Positions 11,934-24,655 of a stretch of 64,000 nt of DNA are shown here, one piece after another. The stretch is from Lineus longissimus (Eukaryota; Nemertea; Pilidiophora; Heteronemertea; Lineidae), in assembly GCF_910592395.1 (NCBI RefSeq), contig NC_088320.1:5084001-5148000 (forward strand), given 5' to 3'. Each line of letters starts with the position of its first letter. Within the stretch, counting starts at the first letter, position 1. The notes under the pieces were generated by a model. It was not told the origin of the DNA. It did no database searches and worked only from the letters and a program-made list of their open reading frames with translations. A program made the translations under genes and the position numbers.

Positions 11934-12091
11934 TGTCACTTTTCATGGGTCACTTGTCGCTTGTCACGAGCATCTTTGTTAGTCATGATATGACCCTAGG
12001 GTGAAAAGTGACAGAGTGAATCCTATATCGCCCACTCTCTGGAAATGACTTGTTCGTACTTCATGTCACGAATGGCTAATGAAAAGTGACA
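11934..12091. repeat. Three copies of TGAAAAGTGACA (one inverted)
   Basis: The 12-mer occurs inverted at 11934-11945 and direct at 12002-12013 and 12080-12091. The outer pair could form a foldback. Confidence 0.6.
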
Positions 12092-12698
12092 CTTTACATG
12101 TAGAAACGTGAACCCCGTTATAAACCTCGCCTTGTTACCATCCGGGCTACCACGTACTATCCGATACTAACGAGCCTCAGGATTTGTATTCAGTATTCAT
12201 GAATATATGTTTTTGGTGGTAATGATCGCATCAAGAGTAATAACCTTATGTTCTGATGTTCTTGTAAGTACATGTGCTGGATATCAATCATTATCAGTGT
12301 TGATATCTGACTTTGGGAGGTTGGCCCCGAAATCAGCGAAGGACGCTTATGCTACCAACGTACAATTTTTTTTGTCTGCAAATTCAATCAATTATAGGAG
12401 TATTTTCATAGATGACGCCAAAAGCGTTACCTTAGGGCCAACATTTAAAAGTAAACTGTGGTCTATTTTGCCACCCTGACATATCATCATCCAATCAAAA
12501 ATGTTCATTCCTACTTCATTGGATAGTCCTCAAATCGAAAATGGAAATTTCTAGCTGACATCCACTCAAGTTTGCTTCGGGAAAGGCGTGAGTGTCATCT
12601 CTTCGATGGGGTCCCTCTGGGGCCAGGGAATATAAAGTCGTCTATCTCAACGTATTGTCTTTGACACAGCGGACGGGTGAGCCTAATTAGCACCACAG

Positions 12699-12964
12699 AA
12701 GAGGAGATGGCGGCTGTGACACGCCTTTGAAAGGCTTTCAAGGTCTCAGAAGAATCTTATTTTCAAACCCAGATAACAACAAGCTTCCTACATCGGCTTT
12801 GGAAATTGTGCAAGATGTTTTTCTTAAAGATCAAATGGTAAGGAGCGGGCTAAACAAAGTGAGCGCCTGGCAAGGCAGATTTTGTTCCGGTTCCCCAGAG
12901 CGAAGGGCCGTTTATTTACGTTTACTTGCCGCTGCCGGTGTAGACCTATCGACAACTATGAAAG
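12699..12964 (+). CDS. Candidate exon, unidentified protein
   Basis: A plus-strand frame runs from the acceptor-like CACCACAG (12698) to at least the donor ATG|GTAAGG (12837) or to AAAG|GTGTTT (12964), and stays open to 13014. It contains ALEIVQDVFLKDQM and later RRAVYLRLLAAAGVDLSTT, balanced and helical. An ATGGCGGCTGTG start at 12707 is in another frame and stops after seven codons. A TATAAAG at about 12630 and a possible donor at 12673 suggest a promoter and leader exon just upstream. Ends next to a dispersed-repeat fragment. Confidence 0.3.
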
Positions 12965-13004
12965 GTGTTTCGTGGAGCTCGGTTATATCAAGACTCTACC
13001 TGTT

Positions 13005-13100
13005 GACTCTTTGATAAGCATGTAGAACAATGGGAATTGAGGCCTAGCTTTGTTTAAAGACAATAGACCTTATATTGGGCTAGGCCTGAACTCTTTGACC
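13005..13100 (+). repeat. Dispersed repeat family 6, fragment 2
   Basis: GTAGAACAATGGGAATT, AAAGACAATAGACC and GGGCTAGGCCTGAA; same order as at 2412-2500. Inverted AGGCCTAG/CTAGGCCT arms suggest a foldback element. Confidence 0.5.
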
Positions 13101-13996
13101 TACATAAAAATGCGATTTTTGCGAATCTTATTTTCTTCCGCAAAATTCGCTAAAATAAAACTCAACGAAAATTTGGCTGTTCATAGTAGCGCTCACCCCT
13201 GTCTATAGACACTCTTTAAACTACAAGAGCCACGTGCTGGACACCATCCTGTCCCCAGTATCTCGTGCCAGATCAGCATTAACTGCTAATTATGAGGATC
13301 AGGACGCAAGAGAATACATTTATCCCTCACGAAGTCTCTTCCGATCTTGCCTCGCATGGAAACTACTTCATTAGCCAGTGATGAACAGTTAATGTTCGTG
13401 CCAAAACCTTCTTGTCATACTGGATGTCCCACAAATATGTGTTCCTGTTCCCAAACTCTTTCGGATAGAATAGGCTCTATTTAGGCCAGTTATTGGCAAA
13501 ACTGACATTCGAGTGATCGCATTTAAGCGGATAATGACTGACAGAGAGTATACGAGTTTGATGGTTTATGTACTGTCTGTATGTACGCATCAATATCTAT
13601 CTGGAGAAAGACTAGTCACCAAGTCAAACTCATCTTTCTCCAATAAGTCCAATCCCCCACCTCAATAACAGGCACCAGTAAAGGGAATTTAGGATATCGG
13701 ATGGTGAAACTGAACGTGGTGAGTATAAGATCCGCTTATGAGGTAAGACGATAAAGTAGGCGTTATGAAACACGTGTAATATTGTTGATGTTTCGACCCC
13801 TTAGCACGTAAGACGATTAAGTGGCGCCCGATGCACGACAAGCTTTGTAAGATGTTACAGCCTTACATGCCAGTATCTGCTAGGAGAAATATGATATCAG
13901 GTGTCTGGTACGTTTAAAGAAAAGCATTTTGGACATGGCTTTCAGATAAACCAAATGGCGACAGGTTTTAAACTTGTAGGAATGGTGGTTAGATAA

Positions 13997-14191
13997 ATGG
14001 TCCCGCAGAGAAGAGTGGGTTTCCTACATGTGTCTTTGGTCGCTTTGTTGCTAATCTGCATCTCGAAAGTGGTAATCCAAATGCTTCTTGAAAATCCGAT
14101 GTCAAAAGGAAATCTTAGACACCAGGAAAGGAGGGGAGCAAAAGTTTCCATTGTTTCTATAGCCATGGACCTTAATCCGGTATCAAATATG
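13997..14191 (+). CDS. Start exon of an unidentified signal-anchor or secreted protein
   Basis: An in-frame TAA lies directly before the ATG (TAAATGG, good -3/+4 context), so this is a genuine translation start if coding. The 65 codons encode a short basic N-terminus (MVPQRR), a hydrophobic segment of about 20 residues (VGFLHVSLVALLLICISKVV), and then a polar, basic region ending at a strong donor (ATG|GTAAGA, phase 0). Arginines before a hydrophobic stretch without a clear cleavage site suit a type II signal anchor, as in Golgi glycosyltransferases and sulfotransferases; a cleaved signal peptide is also possible. No later exon could be assigned: the spliced frame at 14836 does not match in phase. 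A short splice-bounded frame at 13648-13718 lies upstream but belongs to another frame. Confidence 0.42.
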
Positions 14192-17100
14192 GTAAGACTA
14201 TTTTCCTGGTGGAACAAAATTTACCCTTACTACGAGAGAGTGCTGTAAATAGACTGTTTATAGACCGTTTACGTTTTTAGTTTCGTTTTATTTTCGCGTA
14301 CTTCGCGAATAACCTGGAAAAAAGAACGTTTGATGGGAAAAACCACAAGAAATGTGGTATCCGCCAAATTAAACTTTATTTCTTCAGAAATTTTCGCGAA
14401 GCACAAAATAGATAAGCACAAAAAATTGGCAATTTGCAGTTTAATCGTACCTTTGCAGAAAGATGCCACAACTAACTCAAAGAACTGGCAGAAAAGTTCA
14501 AGAATACCAACACCTTCATGTATATGTACATACATCTATACAATGATCTTGTTTCTTCATCGACGAAGTCCTGCAAGAGACTTAACAGCCTTTTTAAAAA
14601 AGTTCTGAAGTTCACCTTTTTAATCATGACGAACAGGAACCTCGCGTTATTCTTCTGCTTATTTTACTGACGTTTAATACCGTAGTCAACAACACCATTA
14701 GAAAACGAATTAGAAAGTTCCTATCGTATCGAAATCTTGTGGGAGTTTGTATTTTCGCGAGAGTGGTACTTTAGTTAAATAGCGATGACGAGTTAATCCT
14801 ACTGAAACTGAAGATGTTGTAGAGCGGTACTGTTTTCCGCAGGTTTGTTTTTGAGGGATCATCAGGCGTATGCACAGGAGCTAGGTTATAATACCATTTG
14901 CTTTGAGATATTTTTGTACGCCCGGCACCGCAGTTACACTGGATTCTGTTGTCTCTGGAGAGCTACAGGGAAACGGTACGGTATAAATGCAGTCAATGAA
15001 CCCTCGGCTATTCTCCTGCAGTTCATTGTTCCGAGCGCAAACACCAAATGTACCAATTATTTCCTAAAAAAATACAATTCGCCCGAGGTATTTAAAAGGG
15101 TACTTGAAATGCAGTCACATTCAGCCCTACATCATTGTAAACGAAATGTTGGCAAATGACTTATTTGAGGGAATATTCAGTTGGGAAGGTTTATGCACTA
15201 AGAGAGGACTTTGATGCATATGATACGGTTATGAAGTGATAAAAGGTTTAACTCGAGCTAATCCAGAGTCAACAATGGTAAAGAGATGAACTCCTAACAT
15301 GCCAAGGTTCTGTGTGTATAGGGAATAAGATTTATCAGAGCATATAATTATGGGGGATAAACATCTGACTAGGGACCATATGAATTATTTTATTGGGAAC
15401 TAGATAAGGTCGGGAATAATATTCACAAGATTCATAAAAAACCTATTAACAAAAAAATGAGCATTTTTAATGAGTAACTGATCAGAAACTGAATCAAGTC
15501 TTATACCAGAATTTAGCAAATTGAAGAATCTTGTAAGAACCTTGTAAGAAACTATAAGGAACTGAATTTTAATTTTTTTAAAATCGGGCGGGTCTATCAT
15601 GCAGAAAACATGTAGACGGTAATTAAGAAAAGAAAATATATGCCCAGTATGTTCATGCTACAAATATTTTTTTCTGTTATTTTGTATCCAGAGATTAAAA
15701 ACTCATGTTTATTTGATCCAGCGTCTTCATGGACTGCAAATTTTGGAACCTGATATAACAAACTTTACAGGAGAACCATTATATTCAAGGTTGGCCCACA
15801 TTTATAGTTAGTTGTAAAGGTTGCCGAAGGTTAATCCCTAGGAGATGAGTGAGGACCACCGACGCACAGCGGATTAAGCATATGCCTTGGGTAATCTCTC
15901 CTTGGGAAAAAGTGAGGTGGCTCATGAATCGTATTCCGAAGTGGAATATGATCCTCGCACACGCACTCTAGGTTGAAGATGAGACCCACTTATTAATTTC
16001 GGAATTGAAAATCGGCCGATTTTAATGCGTATCGCGAGTGTGGCTCTTAATTTCGTAACCTTATCGGTTTATTGGATCCAAACACCAAACTTAGTTTTAT
16101 TTCCGTGTTGGTGGTAGAGATTTCATTCGTGTACCAAGTCGCTTTTGCTTAAGAAACTCAAAAAGAGACACATGCGGAGATGTTTCGTGAAATTAGAAAT
16201 ATCATTTTTCTTGTTAACCGATATGCATTTGATAAAAGCGGTATTTGCATGAACCGAACGTCAGTTTTGCAATTGTTTGCATTAAGTGTTCAGATTAAAT
16301 TTTCTCTTGTTCAATTATGTTCAATCGTGCCAAAATCCTAACTTTGATTTCCGCAGGTATAAATTGTTGCGCGATTAAGGCCTCTTTTAAAAATGAAAAA
16401 ATCTCGCATTTGTTTCAATCGTCCAGAGTACATGTACCTTCGTTTAGAACGCACTTTGTCAGTTAATCATCATTCACAAACCGGAGAGGATATCGGTCAA
16501 AATCCATGGCGGTCAATGACCAGCCATTCAGACCTCGCCTCTAGGTTTAATAGGCAGTCTAGCAGTACAACTTGGCATGTGATCGCAAGTTAATTTAAGA
16601 CCCGATGCCTGGACACGAGGTTTCGTTATCGTGAAAGAAAGCGTGACCGATCACATCGCCGTGGGTTCTTTGATACCAATTACGAAAAAAGGCACATGCC
16701 GGGCATATAGAGTTATCCAGATATTCATATAGCTGACGGCATTAGCGTCAATTCGATATACCACTCCCGCATTAAAATAACGTCGAAGGAAATAGCGAGC
16801 TCAAACACAGTATGCAGAAAATCAATTTTATAGAGAAAGCATCAGCCATTTTCTCTTTGGAGGACTTCGGAAAACTTGCTTAGAAGTGTATTATGAGTTA
16901 AATCGTTGCCAAATTGACTGATTGTTTCAAACTAGATAAGGAGCTTCAGCAGCATTTTCAGTCATAATAAGGATGGAGACTATAAAAAAACGTCCATTAA
17001 TATTTTCAGTGATTACTCAATCTCGCATAGAAATGGGACCGAAGTGTTCGGCGGTGGTGTGAGGAGAGACGGAGCGGCTGATCATCAGCGCCGGGAATTC

Positions 17101-17215
17101 AGCATGAGTGTCAATATAACCAAATGCCTAGGTTCAACACAAAGGCAACTTGATTGGTTCATACTGAATTTATTAGCTTATTGCTAATTGATTGTTATTT
17201 TCCTTGATGTATCAG
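14192..17215. other. Non-coding stretch
   Basis: No supported gene. An acceptor-like TTTTCCGCAG at 14836-14845 opens a 104-codon plus frame (14845-15159), but its phase does not fit the start exon at 13997. Confidence 0.4.
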
Positions 17216-17279
17216 GGTTAGCGATTGCAAATCTGACTATCTCATTCTGGAAGCAACCAGTGCAAAGTATACCCTTTGG
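17216..17279 (+). CDS. Candidate internal exon, unidentified protein (part 1)
   Basis: A 64-nt frame lies between a pyrimidine-rich acceptor (TTATTTTCCTTGATGTATCAG) and a GTAAGT donor. It reads LAIANLTISFWKQPVQSIPF plus a split Gly. It begins with two bases of a codon and ends in phase 2, which matches the next candidate exon at 17352. No family recognised. Confidence 0.38.
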
Positions 17280-17351
17280 GTAAGTAGCTCCCTGATATTA
17301 TGTGTAAGCGGATTGCAGTACCCTATTTCGTCTGTGTACTATTCCTGACAG

Positions 17352-17507
17352 CTCAGCCAGAAATCACATCAGTGCCAAACAGCTGCACTACGTATTAGGA
17401 TGGACAACCAACGCCAGGTTCATTGCCAGTTCAGCCGTGGCGTTAGCCTACGACAAAGTCCAAATCGGATCCCTTGCCAGCCCCACGTTTCTGCCATTCC
17501 AGGCAAG
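17352..17507 (+). CDS. Candidate internal exon, unidentified protein (part 2)
   Basis: A frame of 51 codons starts after the acceptor CCTGACAG. Its first base completes the Gly codon left in phase 2 by the exon at 17216-17279, and it ends at AAG|GTCAAT in phase 2. The sequence around HYVLGWTTNARFIASSAVAL is mildly hydrophobic. All three plus frames are open over part of this GC-rich stretch, so the frame rests on phase agreement alone. No family recognised. Confidence 0.38.
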
Positions 17508-17844
17508 GTCAATCCATTCTTGGCCATGTTGGCTTTGAAAAGGAAAAGAACGAACGTTGCCAGATCAGTCAGAAGCTTATAATGTTTATCACTATGCTCT
17601 TAAAAACGAAAGCACTACTGTGGCAAGGTAACTCTTTAAATGTTGATTTATCTACGAACTTTTTGACCTTACACATGATCCACGCTCAGTATTTATTTCC
17701 AGCCTTTGCCTTTTTATTGTTGCAAGAGCTGAGTCGAACGCTCATGAGGCTCGTATAGAGAAGCTGGGGTTTGGTCGCACTTGTCAGAGTCAAACAGTGG
17801 AAGGAGAGACTATAAACGAGGGGTTGTCGTGACAAGAATGGGAA

Positions 17845-18000
17845 ATGTCATGTAACCTTGACAAATATCGCTGTGCATCCAGTGAAGTAAATTCGAGAGA
17901 ACATACTATGGCAGATGTCCGGGTAAGCAATGTGGATGACCTTCTTCGCCTAATGCATAAAGATGGTGTTCCTGAATACAAATTTGGACTACTTAGTTAG
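17845..18000 (+). CDS. Candidate small ORF or 3' coding exon
   Basis: A 51-codon frame runs from ATG to TAG, opened only by a TGA at 17830. It has balanced, hydrophilic composition with an acidic, helical stretch (VDDLLRLMHKDG) near the end. It lies about 340 bp downstream of the 17216-17507 exon pair on the same strand and could be its terminal exon, but no acceptor in the right phase was found. It may equally be chance. Confidence 0.22.
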   Translation: MSCNLDKYRCASSEVNSREHTMADVRVSNVDDLLRLMHKDGVPEYKFGLLS

Positions 18001-18064
18001 CGGTGGACAATAATAAGCGGAAATGAGATCCGTTTGGCAACAAATAATGAGACTTTCAGCTTAC

Positions 18065-18199
18065 CGGTGTAATTGGCAACTACAACTAATTTCGCTAATC
18101 CCATGGACAGGAGGATGTTACCTTTACACACGAAATCAACCATGTTAAGCGAGTTGGGATTACCCAGTGTACGTTTGAAATGTCCAAGGATCGAGAGCC
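18065..18199 (-). CDS. Candidate exon, unidentified protein
   Basis: A 135-nt minus-strand frame is bounded by an acceptor ending CTCTAG and a GTAAGC donor, starting in phase 1 and ending in phase 1. Its second half (KGNILLSMGLAKLVVVAN) is hydrophobic. An internal ATG at codon 19 could be the real start. The neighbouring plus-strand candidates argue that only one strand here is used. Confidence 0.22.
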
Positions 18200-20392
18200 C
18201 TAGAGGATTTTATTAAGCATTAAAACGCATAGCAAATTTCTTCAGCATGGCAAAGTAGTTGTGTTGTGTAGTAGCCCTTACTATCATTATTCACTCAAAA
18301 AATAACAAACTAAGTTTATTTTGTTACTTTTTTCATCAGTGAATCGTGATAAGGATTACGACAGAACACCGTATTTTCCTCCCATCTTTGTGACTTGAAT
18401 CCCGGTGTGCGCAATGTTCCACGATCTGTCAAACGGATATGTACCTCTATTAATTAAAAAAATCCAGAAATTCTCCTCCACCAACTCAAATCAAACAAAA
18501 GGAAACCATCTGTTATATAGATCAAGACTACGATGCTCTTCCTAACTAACGCACCAGTTGCACAATGACGAAGCAGCGTAAAATGATTCAACTGATGAGA
18601 CGGGCTGTTATCATGATCTCTCATTTACCAAGACAACAAAAGCCTAGTTTTTCTGCCTAAGGGAACTCATCAGGCGATATTTAGCGTATGAATAAAAATT
18701 CTAAGTAGTATTCAGATGAACGAGGCTTACTCGTGCTGCTCTCGTCGAATTCGTTTGATTCAAGGAGATCACTTGGCGTAATTCTCCTCAAAAAAATCAA
18801 TGACACAACATACGAGCTATCAGTTTAAAAAGGATCTGACGAATACGATGAAATAGGTTTGACTCCGTCACTTCAACCTTTATCACGGATTCTCTTTTCG
18901 AATACTAGGCTGCACCAGCGCACCGAAAATTGCGTACCTCGCCTAATACACTTTCGCTTACGCGACTGATAAGTTAAGTGTCACTAGATTAGATAAATAC
19001 ATAGACAATATAATACACTTCTTTGCTAACACCAGATCCCTTCTTGTCAATAGCAATTACCAAGAAAACATCAGAGGCCGGAGTAAATAAATCTTGTTTA
19101 TGAGATGATCACATTATCGTTGTCACTGCCCATCAGATAATTGTATTGAGGAGAAGAAGAGGTTTCTTTAGCGCGCGCAAACGAGCGATTAAGATCGTTG
19201 CGAACTGCAATCATTATTTCATGCTAAAGAACTCTTAGTCCGATTGAGTCTGCTGTGACCATCGCAGGGGCCAAACAAAATCGCAGCGAGCGATCAGCGA
19301 TCAATTCCAACCAAGCGACTTATAGTTTTCCCAGCAGGTGAGGGCTCTTTTTGTCACACATAGATCACTCGACTGCACAAAGCTTTAGCGGACCCGTCCG
19401 GAGATTTTTGTCTGTTATTAATAGACTCCTACGATACATTCAATAGCTTTATCATGAGCATTCTCGTGAATTTGATTCGATTGACGAATTGAGGGATCAA
19501 TTCCAATACATGATTATATTCGACCAGCTTAAAAATATAAGGTCAAATGTAGCTGAATCCGTCAGAATATAAAAGGACCAGACACTGTTTCAAGGCGGAA
19601 ATTTTCGACTGCTACACCGGCCTCAGTGTTGGCAGTGTTGCTCGATCTGTTTGAGAACTGAAGAGGGTGGCTGTGGACAGTAGTGCTGGATATAGATGAT
19701 ATCTTCTCAGCAATGATAGGAGTTCAAGCCACCTCGCCCGGCAGCGTGATCATGAAGCCTCATTGTCATCAGCTCCCTAAGGATACACCTGGCAACTATC
19801 GATCAGATGAATGGATTTGTTATTCGTTCTGTCATTGGTGATCGATATCATAGCTTCGATTGCAGAACGTGTTTCTTACAGGTAATGAACAACAACAACT
19901 TCGTACGAAACAACGAGATGGAACGGCAGTTGATTTCCTAACGGCTGTCGGCACCTCTGGTGATTGGCCATCTGATTTCCTGTCCCTGCCTCCTGCGACT
20001 GACTGATGGTGTTTAATGAACCAAAGCGTACAATCATCATTTCTTTATGAATAAGCAAGCTAATGACCCGACCAGATGACCCCAACGCGCTCAATGACTT
20101 GGGAGATGTTTTTGCGTTCAGGCTGTGACTGTCTTTAATGATCCGTGCATCGTAGCAAATGACACCTCACGGCAATGTTTGGCCATCAATGTAGTTTTTT
20201 GGCCTCTAATGTTCCATGAAATATTAGTCTGGCATTTCAGTTTAAAACATAGGTTTTTCAGTTGTTCAGATCAACAATAGTGTATTATCATTTTGACACT
20301 CAGGTGCCTATGCAAATATTTTTCTCATACATTTATGCATATATCCATGAAAAAACCGAAATTTATCGGAGAAGGTAGGTCTTAATAAACTC

Positions 20393-20648
20393 TTACAAAA
20401 TCAGAGCGTTGACTTCAAGGAATGCTCTTACGTTTTGGCAAAAATGTCTCATATAAGATCCTTGTTTATTTTTTTGTGTCGTTGGGGATATGTGAAGTGG
20501 GTTGTATAGGATAAACAGCCGATACCTGTCCTTTATTGTGCCATCCTCGCCATACAGATCAGGCGTTGATTTTCGCCGGCCCGAAGAACGTCTACCCAAC
20601 AAAGACGTATACCGATATCTTAAGACTATTGAGACCTTTTAGAAAGTT
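20393..20648. other. Possible coding exon, strand undecided
   Basis: Both strands are open over the GC-rich core 20490-20640. The minus strand has a basic frame (LLGRRSSGRRKSTPDLYG) reaching a possible donor AG|GTATCG near 20524. The plus strand has a 51-codon frame ending in TAG at about 20641 (FRRPEERLPNKDVYRYLKT). One real coding strand and its shadow would explain this, but nothing decides which. Confidence 0.22.
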
Positions 20649-22139
20649 TTCATACTTTTGCATTCATTGTTCATACTCTACGGAAAGCAGCAGCAACAGC
20701 GAGATGGCATTTGTGATTACACGATCAAGCTGAAACATAATGTTTTTGTCAGTCATCAATGCCCACATGGCGTTTGTATTTTTAGCAGCCTACTTGTATT
20801 TGAAGATAGCAACAACTGACTTCCTAATTTTTTTCTTAGGGACGAGAGAGAACAGTCACACAGCTAATGATAGAGGGAAAATAGCAAAACAAAGAGTTAC
20901 GTATTAGGTTTGCTGATAGAGACAGATGCATTGGGTGGTCAAGCGAACGCTCGCCGTGTTAGTGTACAGCTTCAACTGGAATCAAAGGCTTTTTGTTTCA
21001 TTAACAGGAGTATATGGTTTCTTTAACAGTTGGTACAAAAATGTAATAGGACAATTCAATACATAAGAATACTCCCGATGGAACATATAGACACTGGGTA
21101 GCTCAGGCATATTGACCATAGTCCAAAATGATGTTACTATGCATGCATACCTCAGCAACATGCAAAATTCGGTGGCCATTCTAGATTTTAGTGGCCATCT
21201 TGGATTTGAATAGTTAAGGTTCCCTAGAAATTGGCTCTAACGGAACCCTGACTCAGTAGAATTTTATTTAGGTGAATAGAAGGCAACTTTTCTTGTGGCA
21301 TTAACTCACGTTGTCAAGGTCAAGGCACAAAGATAGTTCTTGTGCGATGCATTGTGTATGAGTGAAGGGACAGAGACCAAGAGCGTAGAGGTGTATACGG
21401 TGAAATGGATATCGCTACGTTTCCTTTGAAAGCTTGGTTCAACGCTTCTGGGAATGGCTGGCGATGCAATCGGCGGTATTGGATGGAATGTCCCTCATGT
21501 GTTTTAGCATTAGGACCGATTACATTAGCTGCTTGATACTAAAACCGAAACCACTACATGACAATAGCGTGCACTTTAAGCGGCTTCTCTGCGTGTGTTT
21601 AAGCATTCGTTGCAGTAATGGTAAAGGTTATTGATATCAGCAGGAGAGATGACAATAACTATGAATATCTTATTTCCTTTGTAGCGTTCATCAATGGGTA
21701 AATCCGAGACCGACCTTTACTATGGTAGTGATGGCATTTTGGCATGCTTTCCTGATTTGAATGTTAGTCAACTCTCTAGCGACGTTCCCGGTTTGTATAA
21801 GGAACCCACAAAGAATGAGTCAACAAGAGATTTGGTACAGTCAAAACTCACATTTGAGGTTTAGTCTTGAAATGTCATACCTCTTTGAAGTTACATGTGA
21901 TTATTCAAGGTAATTACTAAGCAGGAATCGTATTAATCAAACATAAATTTAATGGAAACAGCACATTTAAAAGTTAGTATATTTAAAGTTCAAAGCAAGT
22001 TTTAAAAAGCACTGGTCGACCTGCGTACAAGATTATTCTTATATCATTTAATGCAAGACAAAATATTTGATTTCAAAGATGACTGTCGTATGATGTAATT
22101 TTGATGTGAGGCGATAGAAGTATGGACAAAGTATGGACA

Positions 22140-22195
22140 GAGTTTTGGGCTTGACCTGGATTCCTTTTGCTACGAGGTAAGGGGAAAAACGTGAT
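22140..22195 (+). repeat. Dispersed repeat family 6, fragment 3
   Basis: GTTTTGGGCTTGACCTGGATTCC followed by GAGGTAAGGGG; resembles only the right part of the fragment at 2472-2530. Confidence 0.4.
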
Positions 22196-23336
22196 GATGC
22201 TACGACATCTTGAGGCAATAAAACCATCAGGGGAAATCTTGCTGGAAGGAATGGGTAGCTGAGCCTGTATTTACTCCGAACTATTATTTTAACCTAACCA
22301 TTTCATATTCTTCTTCCTACCCCTAAGCCTACCCCCTATCATTACCCCAATCCTAAAATTGATATATACATGTGGGCCTATTGATTGCGATTGTTTTGGC
22401 CCATTCATGTGGTATGACGCCTCATAAACTGTTGCCATGTTTGTGTCTCGAATGAACAGTCCGGCTTCCTTAACAGATTCATCGAGTATTATTGAAAAAA
22501 TGCCAGCTCTAAATTCAATTAAAATCCTTCATGACATTTATATGAACCTGAATGAAGTCGTTTCGTTGAAGAAAATTCAATTACCATGATCTTTGACAAA
22601 TTCCTATAGGGTTTGATTAACATTCGCGATCTGTGTCTCATTTTTCTCACTTATCCGATGGTAAAATGCCAAACTTTCCGGTGTCGATTGCCCGAAATAA
22701 TTGCCTTGGCATTTTGATAGGTCGCCATGTCTAATCTTTTCTTTAGGGGACAAAGACATATCGCTACCCTATTTTGACCTTTTTGAGCCCCTTAATACAA
22801 ACGCCTTTGAAATTTCAAAGCATTATCCAGCTTCTTTTCTTAATGTCGACAGCCTTCGGAGTGAAGCGAAACGCGATGGAAAAACAGACTCCTCCATTTG
22901 GCGGAAGAAAGGGACCATGTTTTAAAGTTACAACCCCAGAGCTGTATGACAATACCTTACCCTCTTGGAGGGGAATACCTGTCATGACATCTTCGAAAAA
23001 ATTTCGCACTGAGTCTTTGTATGTTACCCCTTTCGTACTTAACCTGAGGGAGTACTTGCAGTCATGTCAGTATCAAAAAGGCGTCTTATTATTTTTATTT
23101 AAGCTTGAAGAAAAGTACCAAAGGTTAATCAAACCTAAATTTTCACGTAAAATAACACAGGTGTGTTAAATTTAGTATATACAACAACTTTAGTCTTTGA
23201 AACCAGAAGTCAAAGTTTCCAGAGCAGAAACTGACTGTAAAGAAACCCTTTATCTATACAAAGGAATAAACAGTGTGCCTTGACTGAGAATTTGAAATAT
23301 CATGCACAAGTCTCTGTAACGTTGGTTATACAGGTC

Positions 23337-23521
23337 GTCCTCGTGAATACTGGTATCGGGTGCCATTTTGAAGAGGCCTCTTGGGGTGCCATATATTGCA
23401 TGTATTATAATTGGCTATTTATACTCCATGAACGGTGTTATTTAAATGTTATTGTATGCACAGATCGTCACAGTCATTAGTTAAAGAACGGTGAGGATAG
23501 GCTACCGGTATTCACGAAAAC
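23337..23521 (+). mobile_element. MITE family 2, copy 2 (internal deletion)
   Basis: 185 bp: both inverted ends are present (right end mutated to CACGAAAAC) but about 175 bp of the interior is missing relative to the two full copies. Confidence 0.75.
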
Positions 23522-24229
23522 ATCCCGTGTATTTGCTGAATCAATGCATTCACTATAAGTGTCAGCACATGCACTCAGATAGGGTGTACAATATGACTTC
23601 ACCCAACGTTTAACAGCAATTGTACCACGGTTGTGGTAAAATACAGGGGCGAAAGGAGTGCGTTGAACTTCTCCCATAAAATCGTTGCAGAAAACTTATA
23701 TCCATTTGATTGGCTACCTGGGCGAGGTGTAAAAGAATAGGCAGTCGGTTCATTGAAGTTTACTGGGTCGTTTTACTTGAGATCTGAATCGATACTACTT
23801 TACAATTTGATTACCGGATGGGTGATATTTGCAGCAGTGTGCTCCCTGTTCTAATGCGTCGATCATTGCAATTTTACGTGATCAAAATTATGGGAAATTT
23901 CACAGAAACCGCGGCAAATTTTGATAGAAATTGCGCTTAGTTGCAAGGCAATCATTGGAGAATAAATCAACTTGAAATTGAAAAGCCATTGATCTACCTA
24001 ACAAGATTTCTGCACATTTTCGCAAGTTGCAACTTTAGGTAGAAATTTGACGCGTTTTTTACTTACAATTTTTTAGAAGACATTTATATTGCAATATATG
24101 TTGACGCTGACGAGATAAAGCTCGAAGGGGCCATTGCAAAGTAGGTAAAATCAAACTACTCGAGGTGCATCCTCAAATTCCAAGCTTTTCGATTGTCTGT
24201 TTGCTTTTTCCTCAAAATGCCTCATGAAG

Positions 24230-24442
24230 TTATCTTCTCTGAAAACCAAACCAGTCTATCATGCACACTAGAAAAGCAGTCTCTGCTTGGCTGATGAATG
24301 CCCGTAGAACCATCTCACGCTGTTTGACAAGATGCGGTATGTTACTGACGCTGTGAAAGGATGTCGAACACCGGTGTCTGTTCCGAACTAGAGTGTCGGA
24401 ACAAGGTGAGCGACGAAGGAACATTGACCAAAGGGCAAGATC
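24230..24442 (-). CDS. Candidate terminal exon of a minus-strand gene
   Basis: Begins in phase 0 after the acceptor TAGTCTGTCAG and runs 70 codons to a TAA. It is basic and Ser-rich at first (FLRRSPCSDTLVRNRHRC) and then helical with a hydrophobic patch (AETAFLVCMIDWFGF). It fits in phase with the exon at 24656-24729, giving a joined 3' end of about 94 residues. A shorter plus-strand frame with a donor at 24405 overlaps it, so strand choice rests on the two-exon phase match. No family recognised. Confidence 0.35.
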   Translation of the reverse strand, partial: DLALWSMFLRRSPCSDTLVRNRHRCSTSFHSVSNIPHLVKQREMVLRAFISQAETAFLVCMIDWFGFQRR

Positions 24443-24655
24443 CTGACAGACTATCTGTCGACACGACCAATGCTAATACTCGGGTTACGAAAGGGCGATT
24501 AATCATTGTATGATGATCTGGTTAATACAATGAAATAGGCTGATCTCAGTAGTGGATGATTTCTATTATGGTTTCTGTCTCCAAGATCTCAAGTGCTACT
24601 TAAACTGCAATACGCAAGGAATCGATTTCATTAGCTACGTTGTTTAGGGACTCAC

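Noticed and set aside
22774-23169. 131-codon plus frame
   Set aside because: Length is within chance expectation and the minus strand is equally open; no donor or acceptor fits.
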